The notes: generated from the sequence alone by a model not told the origin. Shown: positions 1 through 8,583, numbered from the stretch's first letter. The stretch is DNA of 44,642 nucleotides from Bacteroidales bacterium (GCA_022784645.1 JALFZG010000064.1:1-44642), one strand, 5' to 3'. Made by a program: numbers and translations.

Positions 1-1205
1 GAAAGACCATAATAATTACCCATCAGGTTATATACTTCAGTAGCCCCCTCACCCGTGACGTAGATGCGCTTGGTATCTTTTCGGAGGGGCAAAAGCCCAT
101 TGGTATTTTTCAGCAAAACCATACTCTCCTTAGCAGCACGGAGCGCGAGCTGCGTGTGCGCTTCGGAGCAAATAACCTCTTCCGGCACGTTGTTGTAAGG
201 ACAAGCAGGGTCTTGGTCAATGATACCCAACTTCAAACGAGTAAGCAAAACGGGCAGAAGGGCTTTGTCGATATCCTGTTCGGTAATGAGCCCTTTCTCG
301 AGCGCTTCACCCAGCGCATGGAATGTGCTGCCACACTCGAGGTTCAAACCGGCTTTGATGGCCAACGCGCTGGCTTCAGCGGCAGTCGGCACCACGCCAT
401 GCCCTTGATAGATATCATCCACCGCCCCGCAGTCTGACACGATATGGCCGTTGAAGCCCCATTGCTTACGCAAGAGATGCATCAGATAAATATTGCTGGA
501 GCAGGGACTCTCATTAACAGCGTTATACGCCATCATCACGCTCTCCACGCCGCCTTCCACCAAGGTACGGAAAGCAGGGAGATATGTCTCATAGAGGTCG
601 CGCATCGAGGGATGGATATCGGCTTCATGACGCGTGGACTCCGGGCCGCTATGCACAGCAAAATGCTTGGCGCAGGCGGAGGTTTTCAAATAAACAGGGT
701 CATTGCCTTGCAACCCATGCACATACGCCACCCCCAATTGTCCGGTCAGATAAGGGTCCTCGCCATACGTCTCCATGCCGCGTCCCCAACGCGGATCGCG
801 GAAGATATTGACGTTTGGCGACCAATACGTCAAGCCCGAATAGCGGTTGTAATTACCTTGCTTCTGCGCAATGCAATATTTGGCGCGCCCTTCTTCTGCC
901 ACAGCGTCACCAATGCGCTCTACCAACTCCGGGTCGAACGTGGCGCCCAAACCGATGGGCTCGGGATAGACGGTCGCGCGACCGCTTCTGCCTACTCCGT
1001 GCAGACCTTCGTTCCAATAATCATACGGACGAATACCCAGTCGTTCGATACTGGGCGTCTCGTTCATCAGTTGCGCGCATTTCTCTTCGAGCGTCATCTG
1101 CTGGATGAGCTCCTGTGCCCGCGCTTGGAGGCGATTCATTGTGCTGTCGTTTGCCATGGTGGCAAGAGGTAATAAGGTAAATAATGCAATAGTTAAACGC
1201 TTCAT
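1..1205 (-). CDS. Glycoside hydrolase family 3 (beta-xylosidase/beta-glucosidase type), N-terminal 401 residues
   Basis: The start codon is the ATG at 1205 and the gene runs off the left edge, so the C-terminal half is missing. A short hydrophobic leader (MKRLTIALFTLLPLATM) indicates Sec export. Next comes the GH3 N-terminal barrel, with a block around WNEGLHGVGRSG, then SPNVNIFRDPRWGRGMETYGEDP, cut here into SPNVNIFRDPRW and GRGMETYGEDP, and then AKHFAVHSGPE. The catalytic nucleophile is most likely Asp258 in the motif VSDCGAV. The wording of these blocks is close to Bacteroidales beta-xylosidases that release xylose from xylo-oligosaccharides, but beta-glucosidase activity cannot be excluded. 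It starts 46 bases after the CotH-like gene on the same strand and may be co-transcribed with it. The family call is secure; the substrate is inferred. Confidence 0.9.
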   Translation of the reverse strand, partial: MKRLTIALFTLLPLATMANDSTMNRLQARAQELIQQMTLEEKCAQLMNETPSIERLGIRPYDYWNEGLHGVGRSGRATVYPEPIGLGATFDPELVERIGDAVAEEGRAKYCIAQKQGNYNRYSGLTYWSPNVNIFRDPRWGRGMETYGEDPYLTGQLGVAYVHGLQGNDPVYLKTSACAKHFAVHSGPESTRHEADIHPSMRDLYETYLPAFRTLVEGGVESVMMAYNAVNESPCSSNIYLMHLLRKQWGFNGHIVSDCGAVDDIYQGHGVVPTAAEASALAIKAGLNLECGSTFHALGEALEKGLITEQDIDKALLPVLLTRLKLGIIDQDPACPYNNVPEEVICSEAHTQLALRAAKESMVLLKNTNGLLPLRKDTKRIYVTGEGATEVYNLMGNYYGL

Positions 1206-1251
1206 GTTGAGTGAGTTATTAAGGTGGGTTCGCAAATTCGCAAATATCAAA

Positions 1252-3606
1252 TTATTGTTCGCGACCCATGATATCATACGTCTTGCCGCCGCGCTCGATA
1301 TAGATTCTGCCATCGCGCCAAATCTTCTTTACAGTAGTTGACGGCAGCTGCTCAAGGTCGGTAGTATGCTCTGCAATAGCATTCACGGTGAGCAATTTAC
1401 AATTGTCGGGAATAGTCAACTGCAACTCGCTGCCCGCGTGTGTCTCCGTGCGAATCTTTCCATCGTTGTCCGTAAATCGCACCTCCCATTGGTTGACTGC
1501 GAGGGCCTCACCCTCGGCTCGCAATCGGATAGCGCGATTTTTGAAGAAACGGCCATTCCAAACGGGTCGCGTGAGGGGGATATCGTTGAAAAACACCCGC
1601 ATGCCAGCTGTATCGGCTTCCGCCAAATCTTGATTGATACGCATCGGAGTTGGGGCTCCAAGCCCATATTGCTGCGCTATATGTTGCGCAAAAAACTCGG
1701 GGCGACGCGTGAGCCATAACTTTGCGGCATACAATTCATCTGCATATACCGGCCACCATTTATTGTACAACGGCCGATGAAAGCCTGAATACTCGCTCGT
1801 AATGGCGCTGTACATAGGCTGCCAAATCTCCGGCCAGAGGCGCTCGAAATTCAGAAAATCGCCCATATATACGGCCGCCCGATCTACAAATTCGCGCTGA
1901 AAATCAGCGTTTTGCATGGCATATCGAAACATACGCGTTTGCTCGTAGGAGTTCGCCCACGTGCGGTCGGGATCGTAATTCGGGTCGTACATCCAAGCCA
2001 ACATATTGAAGTCAGCCGTATATTTGCCACCATAGAGTCCCAGCCCAAAATCCGTATCTTTCAAGAGTAGTCGCCACCTCGCAGGAAGGGAATCAGACGC
2101 TTGATTCGGACGCCAATAAACGATATTATTGCCCGGAAAATCCTGATTCATAAAGAACAACTCGCATATCATCACGTTGATATACTCCTCGCAATCGAGC
2201 ATCTGCTGATACTCCTGCCAAGTGTGGTTTTTGGTGTGCATAAACGAAGCAAACGCCTCCCAATGGCTCCAATAACCCTCCTTAATGCCTCCCCAATTCT
2301 CCACAAGCGTGATATCTTCGAGACCGCCGTAATTGGTGTAGATATTATCCTCGTTGCTTCGTTCGCGGATATTGAGTATCCCCTTATACACACCGTTGAT
2401 CAACACGATAGCCGGTCGCCACGCCTGCCAATCCACGTCTTGATACATACCCATCGAGCGCTGGATAATGGCATCGCGCATGTAGAGATAGTCAAAATCA
2501 TTGCCGGCATTTCGGAGAATAAACGACTTATAATCCGTCTGTCCGGGCCGTTGATCCGGGAAAAACGCATATTCGAAACGCTTCTTTCCGAAACGCTTAT
2601 TCGCATATACGGCTAAACTTTTGAGCGGGAAACTACGCGAGGCATTGCCCGTAACACGTGTTTCGCAAAGCTGATTGATAACGCTCTCTTCATCTTGATT
2701 CTCAAACAGTTCGAGATTGATGGGGCGCCTCCAATTATGGTTGTAATTCTTGTTGTTACTATCGCTTCCATCGGCAAGGATGCCAATCTGATTATCGTAG
2801 AAATAGCGGTTGTCGCCCACGATGGAAACCACAGGCAGATTCACTTCTCTATTTAATAATATATAGGATTGCGTAACGGCCCTTGGGGAAAGGTATCCTT
2901 CGCAAAACAACTTCGCGCGCACCACCCTACTGCTGGCGAATCGGTGTCTTCCATTGTAAACAGGGCTGCTTTCCGTAGGCTCAGAGCCGTCTGTAGTGTA
3001 ACGCACCACCGTGCCGGCCGGTGCATCATCGGGCACGCTGATCATCACATCTACCGTAGGCGAACTGAACACCTGTCCGACTATGCTGAACACCGGATTG
3101 CCCAACACCTGCGCGCAGATAGTCCCGCAATTGGGTGCATACGGCGTAGGCTCTGCCTGATAACCCCATACGTTGCTACCATCGGTTTGCCTGCCGTAAG
3201 CGATATTCGGTGAGGGTTGCTTCTTCAGCCCACAGACGGAATCCACCACAAGGCCGTTCTTAAAGAGATAAACGGCACCACCCTTGCCGGACTCCAACCG
3301 AAAATCCGTATGCTTCTGCTTGCTCTCCTTATCGCACCATACCATCGTGCGCCCTCCGGCAGCCACCATATGATGCGGCAACTGCCAAGCGCTACTTGCA
3401 TCGCGCGTCAGCCCAATTGAATAATCGCCTAATGAAACGGAATCGGAACTCGGATTGTAGAGTTCCACCCACGAGTCAGGAAAATCATTCAAATCGTCCA
3501 TGACGCAATCCACATTCGACTGCATCAACTCATTGATGATCAGGCTATTCTGCGCAACAAGCGCAAGGGAATAAGTCCATGCGAGTAGGAGCAACAGAAA
3601 TCTCAT
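1252..3606 (-). CDS. Exported CotH-like kinase with lamin-tail and chitobiase-C-like domains
   Basis: This 784-residue protein begins with a signal peptide ending near VAQ. Residues about 20-130 look like a lamin-tail domain (LIINELMQSN, then DSWVELYNPSSDSVSLGDYS). Residues about 180-250 resemble the beta-sandwich found after chitobiases (VVRYTTDGSEPTESSPVY). Residues about 258-640 match the CotH family, an atypical protein kinase first described in Bacillus spore coats; the motif LLLKDTDFGLG carries Asp517 and Asp519, candidates for metal binding. The last 30 residues (IYIERGGKTYDIMGREQ) look like the short tails at the end of many Bacteroidales exported proteins, perhaps a reduced sorting signal. 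Its ATG overlaps the stop codon of the upstream gene by four bases (3603-3606), which suggests coupled translation. Its target is unknown; the Calx-beta-like neighbour is the obvious candidate. Confidence 0.85.
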   Translation of the reverse strand: MRFLLLLLAWTYSLALVAQNSLIINELMQSNVDCVMDDLNDFPDSWVELYNPSSDSVSLGDYSIGLTRDASSAWQLPHHMVAAGGRTMVWCDKESKQKHTDFRLESGKGGAVYLFKNGLVVDSVCGLKKQPSPNIAYGRQTDGSNVWGYQAEPTPYAPNCGTICAQVLGNPVFSIVGQVFSSPTVDVMISVPDDAPAGTVVRYTTDGSEPTESSPVYNGRHRFASSRVVRAKLFCEGYLSPRAVTQSYILLNREVNLPVVSIVGDNRYFYDNQIGILADGSDSNNKNYNHNWRRPINLELFENQDEESVINQLCETRVTGNASRSFPLKSLAVYANKRFGKKRFEYAFFPDQRPGQTDYKSFILRNAGNDFDYLYMRDAIIQRSMGMYQDVDWQAWRPAIVLINGVYKGILNIRERSNEDNIYTNYGGLEDITLVENWGGIKEGYWSHWEAFASFMHTKNHTWQEYQQMLDCEEYINVMICELFFMNQDFPGNNIVYWRPNQASDSLPARWRLLLKDTDFGLGLYGGKYTADFNMLAWMYDPNYDPDRTWANSYEQTRMFRYAMQNADFQREFVDRAAVYMGDFLNFERLWPEIWQPMYSAITSEYSGFHRPLYNKWWPVYADELYAAKLWLTRRPEFFAQHIAQQYGLGAPTPMRINQDLAEADTAGMRVFFNDIPLTRPVWNGRFFKNRAIRLRAEGEALAVNQWEVRFTDNDGKIRTETHAGSELQLTIPDNCKLLTVNAIAEHTTDLEQLPSTTVKKIWRDGRIYIERGGKTYDIMGREQ

Positions 3607-4541
3607 TTTCTCTTTTTCTTTGCTGCTTCTTTCTTGCGTTTTTCAGCGGCTTTCTTAGCTGCAGCTTTCTTCTTTTCGGCAGCTTTCTTAGCAGCCGCTT
3701 TCTCTTTCTCGCGCTGCTTCTTCAGCTGCTCAGGACTGAGCTGCTTCTCTTTCTTCTGCTTGCCTTTCTTCCCCACTTCCTCTTCAGGTTGGGGCGCTGG
3801 TTCGGGCTCATCTTTCTTGAGCTCCACGCCTGCAATACGCACATCGCATCCAGCTGTGAGGCAGTTGTAAGCGGTGGTCTCACTGCGGCTGCTGGCCACG
3901 AGGCAGATGGGCTCCGTACCGGTCACGCGCTCGCTCGCCATTACGTTCACTTCCTGCAGCACGTTCCAGTTCAACGCATTGAATGTCATCGTGTTACCGG
4001 TCAGACTCACGTTGGAGTCGGTGCTGCGAACCACCACGTTCACTTCAGACGTAGGCTGCGTAGTGAGCTTCACGAAAATGCTGCCCGTGCGCATCTGCTT
4101 ATTGAGCTCAATGGGGTTGGGCGTAATGCTGATTCCCGCCTGATCGTTGTCTTTTACGTTGATGAGCAACGTCCGTTTGCAGTCGTTAAACGCCTTTTCT
4201 TTTGAAATAGTGAGCAACGTCACCTCGGCCTGCTGTTCGCCGTTGGAGATATTGTCATCCACGGCTTTCACCACCACACTCTGGGGCGTTTCCCAATTCT
4301 CTTCGTTGAACGTGAGCAATGCTCCTTCCTGCACCACCAATCGGTCGAGCAAGAAACTGCGCACTTTCACCGTCACCTCTTTTTGCGGCGCCGATGCCAG
4401 GGCCACCGTAAAACGAGCCTCCTCGCCTTCCGTCATCTCGGCAGGCGTTACACTAACTACAAGTTGGTCAGCCATTTCCTGACCGAACACCATAACTGAC
4501 AGCATCAAAGCTGCCGCCATCATCATCAGTTTCTTATACAT
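3603..4541 (-). CDS. Exported protein with two Calx-beta-like domains and a long Lys/Ala-rich tail
   Basis: I chose the ATG at 4541 (312 residues) because the promoter at 4581-4612 would start the RNA downstream of the more distant ATG at 4607, and because it gives a clean signal peptide (MYKKLMMMAAALMLSVMVFGQ). Two beta-sandwich segments follow. The first has VSVTPAEMTEGEEARFTV and later LTFNEENWETPQSVVVKAVD, a layout seen in Calx-beta and related adhesion modules. The second has ISITPNPIELN and MTFNALNWNVLQEVNVMA. An acidic, proline-rich linker is followed by about 55 residues made almost only of Lys, Ala, Glu and Arg, resembling a histone-H1-like tail. It has no catalytic residues I recognise. 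It overlaps the CotH-like gene by ATGA. A structural or substrate role for CotH is inferred. Confidence 0.8.
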   Translation of the reverse strand: MYKKLMMMAAALMLSVMVFGQEMADQLVVSVTPAEMTEGEEARFTVALASAPQKEVTVKVRSFLLDRLVVQEGALLTFNEENWETPQSVVVKAVDDNISNGEQQAEVTLLTISKEKAFNDCKRTLLINVKDNDQAGISITPNPIELNKQMRTGSIFVKLTTQPTSEVNVVVRSTDSNVSLTGNTMTFNALNWNVLQEVNVMASERVTGTEPICLVASSRSETTAYNCLTAGCDVRIAGVELKKDEPEPAPQPEEEVGKKGKQKKEKQLSPEQLKKQREKEKAAAKKAAEKKKAAAKKAAEKRKKEAAKKKRK

Positions 4542-4580
4542 CTTTTCAACCTTTCTGTCGGCTTTTACGTGATTCGGCTG

Positions 4581-4612
4581 CAAAGATAATAAAAAAAAAT
4601 GAAACACACAAA
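4581..4612 (-). promoter_or_regulatory. Promoter of the Calx-beta/CotH operon
   Basis: Read on the minus strand, TATCTTTG (4588-4581) is a -7 box and TTTG (4612-4609) a -33 box, with a 20-base spacer. Transcription would begin near 4574, about 30 bases before the chosen start codon. Confidence 0.75.
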
Positions 4613-4670
4613 TAATGAGGCTTTTTTTATTAAAAAATGCGCACGCAGGCGGGTGCCAAACATGCGCATC

Positions 4671-5120
4671 CTACATTTCGGAGCTATCCAAAAGAATGGT
4701 GACCGGGCCATCGTTGATGAAATCCACTTTCATATCCGCCCCAAATCGGCCGGTATGCACCTGCAGCCCGTATTGCTCGCGGAGAATGCGGTTGAAATAG
4801 TCGTAAAGCGGCTCTGCCACCTCCGGACGAGCGGCCTTGATAAACGCCGGTCGATTGCCCTTGCGGCAGTCAGCATACAAGGTGAACTGCGAGATGCTCA
4901 GGATTTCTCCCTCCACCTCGCGCAAACCGAGGTTCATCTTCCCCTCAGCATCTTCAAACACGCGCATCTGCGCCACTTTCTTCGCCAGTCGGTCGGCCTC
5001 AGCGGTCGTATCCTCATGGGTTATACCTACCAAAAGCACAAACCCTTTACCGATTTGTCCGACCACCTCGCCGTCAATTCGCACTTCTGCTCGCGAAGCT
5101 CGTTGTAACACTATTCGCAT
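4671..5120 (-). CDS. dtd: D-aminoacyl-tRNA deacylase
   Basis: The 149-residue product matches the DTD family over its whole length. It starts [18 protein letters not shown], and carries [10 protein letters not shown] (the SQ motif that shapes the active site) and, near the C-terminus, NDGPVT (the GP motif that excludes L-aminoacyl substrates). DTD hydrolyses D-amino acids and glycine mischarged onto tRNA in the cytoplasm. It is a single-gene unit: its own promoter lies at 5238-5269 and the downstream Calx-beta gene has a separate promoter. Length and motifs are normal for the family. Confidence 0.95.
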   Translation of the reverse strand: MRIVLQRASRAEVRIDGEVVGQIGKGFVLLVGITHEDTTAEADRLAKKVAQMRVFEDAEGKMNLGLREVEGEILSISQFTLYADCRKGNRPAFIKAARPEVAEPLYDYFNRILREQYGLQVHTGRFGADMKVDFINDGPVTILLDSSEM

Positions 5121-5237
5121 AATTTCTCTTCAAATATTTCAGCTCCCGTTAAGAGCCTTTTGTTGTGTTGTTTGCCTATTTAACGCAAAGCACCCCCAAA
5201 AGGTTGCATTCACTTGCATTTTTTTCGAAATCGGATG

Positions 5238-5269
5238 CAAAATTACGAAAAAATTCTCTTTCGTGCAAT
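5238..5269 (-). promoter_or_regulatory. Promoter of dtd
   Basis: On the minus strand TAATTTTG (5245-5238) is the -7 box, with ATTG (5269-5266) 20 bases upstream. The leader to the dtd start codon is roughly 110 bases. Confidence 0.6.
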
Positions 5270-5435
5270 AGTTATCGCGATAATTGGGTGCTTTTTGAAA
5301 CTATACGCATCGGTAAGAAAGGTCGTGAATAGGGGCGATCTTTTCAAACCCACTCCAAAAATCGGTCCATTTTGCAATCTACAGATAGCAGAATAACGTA
5401 TTTTTGCGAAAAATACGCATTTTTTATCGTTTTTT

Positions 5436-5467
5436 CTTGGTCAAATAAAATTTTCGCTGTACTTTTG
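5436..5467 (+). promoter_or_regulatory. Promoter of the 94-residue exported protein gene
   Basis: CTTG at 5436-5439 and TACTTTTG at 5460-5467 are separated by 20 bases, the usual Bacteroidetes arrangement. The leader is about 55-60 bases. Confidence 0.7.
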
Positions 5468-5531
5468 CAGCGTCTTTCGAATAGTAACCAGTCGGGAGCC
5501 TCGGTTCCCACATTAAAGAAAGGAGTTAGTT

Positions 5532-5816
5532 ATGAAAAAGGTATTTGTTAGTCTGTTTACCTTAGCTGTTTTGATGGTAAGTGTGGCTTTGGCCAACGTC
5601 AAGTCTGATCCGAATGATTTAACGGTTCGTTTTTGCGAAAACACCTTAGTGGTGACATCTCCAGAGATGACAGAAGCGAGATTATTTGATATGAACGCTC
5701 AATTATTGGAAATTCAAAAAGGGCAGTATGCCAGTTTCGAACTCGAGAAAGGTACCTACCGTCTGCTCGCTAAGGTGGGTGATCGCACCTTCTTGCGTCG
5801 CATAGAAGTCCGTTAA
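5532..5816 (+). CDS. Small exported protein resembling a stand-alone T9SS sorting-tail fold
   Basis: The 94-residue product has a clear signal peptide (MKKVFVSLFTLAVLMVSVALA). The mature part, about 73 residues, follows the strand pattern of a type A T9SS C-terminal domain: ARLFDMNAQLLEIQKGQ, then SFELEKGTYRLLAKVGDRT, ending LRRIEVR. Such domains are normally fused to the end of large cargo proteins; here there is no cargo. It also resembles small DUF3244-type periplasmic proteins of Bacteroidales. AAAGGAG stands about eight bases before the ATG, a strong ribosome binding site for this phylum, so high expression is likely. It forms a single-gene unit with its own promoter and a perfect terminator. 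Its function is unknown. Confidence 0.75.
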   Translation: MKKVFVSLFTLAVLMVSVALANVKSDPNDLTVRFCENTLVVTSPEMTEARLFDMNAQLLEIQKGQYASFELEKGTYRLLAKVGDRTFLRRIEVR

Positions 5817-5910
5817 TCTGATTTTTAATTTGTTTGTTTAATTATATCACTGAATCATATTTGATAAATACTCGTGGGTAGTATCCCACATATAATAACG
5901 AAAGACAACG

Positions 5911-5938
5911 AACGCCTCGGCTTTTCCGAGGCGTTTTT
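5911..5938 (+). terminator. Rho-independent terminator after the 94-residue protein gene
   Basis: A perfect 10-bp stem AACGCCTCGG / CCGAGGCGTT with loop CTTTT is followed by a run of T. It lies about 95 bases after the stop codon. Confidence 0.9.
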
Positions 5939-5979
5939 GGGGTTCTACCACCTCTGCATCGTCCACGCATTGTCCGTTC

Positions 5980-6069
5980 ATCTAGCTTGTATCTAGCTTG
6001 TATCTAGCTTGTATCTAGCTTGTATCTAGCTTGTTTGCAAGCACGATGAAAGCTAGATACAAGCTAGAT
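5980..6069. repeat. Five perfect tandem 11-bp repeats plus two inverted copies
   Basis: ATCTAGCTTGT is repeated five times without a mismatch (5980-6034). After a 13-base gap come two copies in the opposite orientation: 6048-6058 (9 of 11 match) and 6059-6069 (perfect). Every unit contains CTAG, usually a rare tetranucleotide. An 11-bp period is close to one helical turn, so all direct copies face the same side of DNA. The array can also fold into a long imperfect hairpin. It lies in a tail-to-tail gap, so it is unlikely to be a promoter. Confidence 0.9.
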
Positions 6070-6121
6070 GCGTGTAGGATGGACGTAGGAAAGCGGCTTC
6101 CTGAAAATGGACAGAAGCCAT

Positions 6122-8482
6122 TTATAAGGCAGTCAGTTTGGCGAAACGAAGAATCATGGTTTTCGTTCCGGCAGCATCAAAATTGATAATGATTTTATCG
6201 TTCCCATTCTCTCTATACGCATCAGTCACCGTGCCCTCACCGAAGGTGGCATGGCGCACGCGGCTGCCTATCGGGAAGGGGCAGTCAAACGTCATTTTTT
6301 CGCCCTTAACCTGCATGCCGGTGGTGGGCACAAGGCGCTTGGATGCGGGTTGAGAGAAAGCGCTCGGGGCGGAAGAAAAGGGCGTTCCATCGGAATGGGA
6401 AGCGGAAAATAAAGGGTTGGCATCGGAATGGGAAGCGGAAGAAACCGTTTTTCTACCGGGGATAGGCGCTGAAGGGATGGGCTCAAAACCGCGGGATTCC
6501 CAATTGGTTGTTCTGCGTTGAGGCTCTTGCCAGCGTTGCACATATTGCGCATCCAACTCGCGCAGGAAACGCGAGGGCGACTGAAACTGCAGTTGCCCAT
6601 TCTTATAGCGCGTATCCGCAGACGTGATATAGCATTGGTCTTTGGCTCGCGTGATAGCTACATAAAACAATCGGCGTTCTTCTTCCAAGTCTTTTTCTGA
6701 TTCGGAGAACATCGAGGGGAAGAGATTCTCCTCCATGCCAGCTATCATGACTGCGCTAAATTCCAATCCCTTAGCCGAGTGAACGGTCATCAGCGTCACG
6801 CGCGAATCATCAGCCGCCGTTTGGTTATCCTGATCCGTCAGAAGGGCTACCTCCGAGAGGAAAGAGCGGATACTCACCTCCGTAGCGCCTGACTCCTGCT
6901 GCTGCACCATATACTCGCGGATGGCACTCATCAACTCCTCCACGTTCTGCAGCTTATCCTGCCCTTCCTGCGTGGTGTCGGCCAGCATCGTCAGGCGGAT
7001 TTGCGAACGCGTAACCACCTTTTGCGCAAACGCATACGCGTCAAGCGTATCTACTTCCTGCTGCAGTTCCGCAATCAGTTCCGCAAACGCCATCAGCCGT
7101 TTTGCAGTAGGGCCATTAACATCCAACCGCATCTCTACAGGGTGACGCACAACCTCTAAGAGGTTGACGTTTTGCTCATGCGCCACATCCTTCACGCGTT
7201 TCATCGTCGTTTCGCCAATCTTGCGGGCGGGGAAATTGATGATTCTGAGCAACGCTTCGTCGTCTTTCGGGTTGCAAATCAAGCGAAAATACGAGAGCAC
7301 GTCCTTGATTTCTTTGCGCTGATAGAAGGAGAGGCCGCCATAGATGCGATAGGGGATGGAGAGTTTGCGAAACTCATCTTCTATAACGCGCGATTGCGCG
7401 TTGGTGCGATAGAGCACGGCCATCTCATCATAAGCAAGGCCATCGAAAAACAGCCGGCGAGCCTGCTGAGAGAGGAACTGCGCCTCGTCGCGATCCGAAC
7501 CATGGCGGGAGATTTGAATAGGCAACCCCTCCTCTTTTTCCGAATACACATCCTTGGAAATCTGCCGAATATTGTGGCGAATGAGCGAATTAGCCGCACC
7601 CACTATATTCTTTGTCGAGCGATAATTGCGCTCCAACTTAAAGAGCGGACAACCCTTATAATCTGCTTGAAATTCGAGGATATTGCGGATGTCGGCTCCG
7701 CGGAATGCATAGATGGATTGTGCATCATCACCCACTACACAGATATGCTTATCTTTATCCGCTAAGTGCTTGATTATCAGATACTGAACGCGATTCGTAT
7801 CCTGATACTCATCTACGAGAATATACTGAAAAATGGCTTGGTATTTAGCCTTCACTTCGGGAAAATTCTCGAGCAGCAAATACATGTTGCAGAGCAGGTC
7901 GTCGAAGTCCATCGCGTTGGCTTCGCGTAGGCGTTTTTGATAATAATAATACACGTCCGCCATCCGATACATGCGGCTGATTTTGTCGCGTGTTTGATAG
8001 GTGCGGTCGTTCGCATATTCGCGGGGCGAGATGAGGTTGTTTTTGGCTTCGGAAATGCGTCCGAGCACATCGCCCGTTCGGTAGATTTTTTCGTCTAATT
8101 CCATCTCCTTCACGATCTGCTTGATGAGCGATTTGGAGTCGGTCGTGTCGTAGATGGAGTAGTCGGAAGTGTAGCCGAGCTTGTCGGCTTCCTGACGGAG
8201 CACCCTCGAAAAAATCGAGTGGAAAGTGCCCATTTGGATATAGCGACTGTGCTCCTGCCCCACTAATTTGCCGATACGGTCGCGCATCTCGCGAGCCGCT
8301 TTGTTGGTGAACGTCAGCGCGAGGATATGGGCCGCACTTACACCCTCCGAAAGCAGGTAAGCAATCTTATAGGTGAGCACGCGCGTTTTGCCCGAGCCAG
8401 CGCCCGCGATGATCAGATGAGGGCCGTTGTTATAAACGACAGCCTCGCGTTGGGATGCACTCAAATTATCGAGAAAAGCCAT
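6122..8482 (-). CDS. pcrA: UvrD/PcrA-type ATP-dependent DNA helicase
   Basis: This 786-residue superfamily 1A helicase unwinds DNA 3' to 5' in repair and replication restart. It has Q-motif residues (LSASQREAV), Walker A GAGSGKT at residues 27-33, Walker B/motif II DEYQDTN, motif III VVGDDAQSIYAFRGAD, motif IV LERNYRS, motif V VTLMTVHSAKGLEF and motif VI RRLFYVAITRA. The region before the C-terminal domain (about residues 660-715) is low-complexity, with two near-identical SASHSD segments. The last 55 residues form the PcrA C-terminal Tudor-like domain (VRHATFGEGTV). Length is normal for PcrA. It is monocistronic, with a promoter that interlocks with that of the divergent methyltransferase gene. 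Confidence 0.95.
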   Translation of the reverse strand: MAFLDNLSASQREAVVYNNGPHLIIAGAGSGKTRVLTYKIAYLLSEGVSAAHILALTFTNKAAREMRDRIGKLVGQEHSRYIQMGTFHSIFSRVLRQEADKLGYTSDYSIYDTTDSKSLIKQIVKEMELDEKIYRTGDVLGRISEAKNNLISPREYANDRTYQTRDKISRMYRMADVYYYYQKRLREANAMDFDDLLCNMYLLLENFPEVKAKYQAIFQYILVDEYQDTNRVQYLIIKHLADKDKHICVVGDDAQSIYAFRGADIRNILEFQADYKGCPLFKLERNYRSTKNIVGAANSLIRHNIRQISKDVYSEKEEGLPIQISRHGSDRDEAQFLSQQARRLFFDGLAYDEMAVLYRTNAQSRVIEDEFRKLSIPYRIYGGLSFYQRKEIKDVLSYFRLICNPKDDEALLRIINFPARKIGETTMKRVKDVAHEQNVNLLEVVRHPVEMRLDVNGPTAKRLMAFAELIAELQQEVDTLDAYAFAQKVVTRSQIRLTMLADTTQEGQDKLQNVEELMSAIREYMVQQQESGATEVSIRSFLSEVALLTDQDNQTAADDSRVTLMTVHSAKGLEFSAVMIAGMEENLFPSMFSESEKDLEEERRLFYVAITRAKDQCYITSADTRYKNGQLQFQSPSRFLRELDAQYVQRWQEPQRRTTNWESRGFEPIPSAPIPGRKTVSSASHSDANPLFSASHSDGTPFSSAPSAFSQPASKRLVPTTGMQVKGEKMTFDCPFPIGSRVRHATFGEGTVTDAYRENGNDKIIINFDAAGTKTMILRFAKLTAL

Positions 8483-8551
8483 GATTTTTGTCTGTTTTTT
8501 GTTGTCCTTGTCAGAAAAATGAGGGGTTTTAACACTTTTTTCGTGAAAAAG

Positions 8552-8583
8552 TGTGCAAAATTACGAAATTTTTATTACTTTTG
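8552..8583 (+). promoter_or_regulatory. Promoter of the rRNA methyltransferase gene
   Basis: TACTTTTG (8576-8583) is the -7 box; TGTG (8552-8555) occupies the -33 position with a 20-base spacer. The leader to the ATG at 8605 is only about 15 bases. Confidence 0.65.

Larger units (their letters stand above)
5121..5531. other. Intergenic region between dtd and the 94-residue protein gene
   Basis: This 411-base stretch carries two divergent promoters: one for dtd (5238-5269, minus) and one for the small exported protein (5436-5467, plus). A 60-codon open frame at 5214-5396 has no family resemblance or typical start context and is not called. The leader just before 5532 contains a small hairpin, GGGAGC-loop-GTTCCC, followed by a strong ribosome binding site. 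Confidence 0.6.
5817..6121. other. Intergenic region with terminator and 11-bp repeat array
   Basis: Between the small exported gene and the 3' end of pcrA there is a terminator (5911-5938) and an array of 11-bp repeats (5980-6069). I see no gene in it. Confidence 0.7.

Noticed and set aside
444..1172. 242-codon open frame on the plus strand opposite the GH3 gene
   Set aside because: It is the mirror of a strongly conserved GH3 coding sequence; the translated product has no family resemblance.
5980..6069. CRISPR array
   Set aside because: The units are 11 bp and directly adjacent, with no unique spacers and no cas genes nearby.
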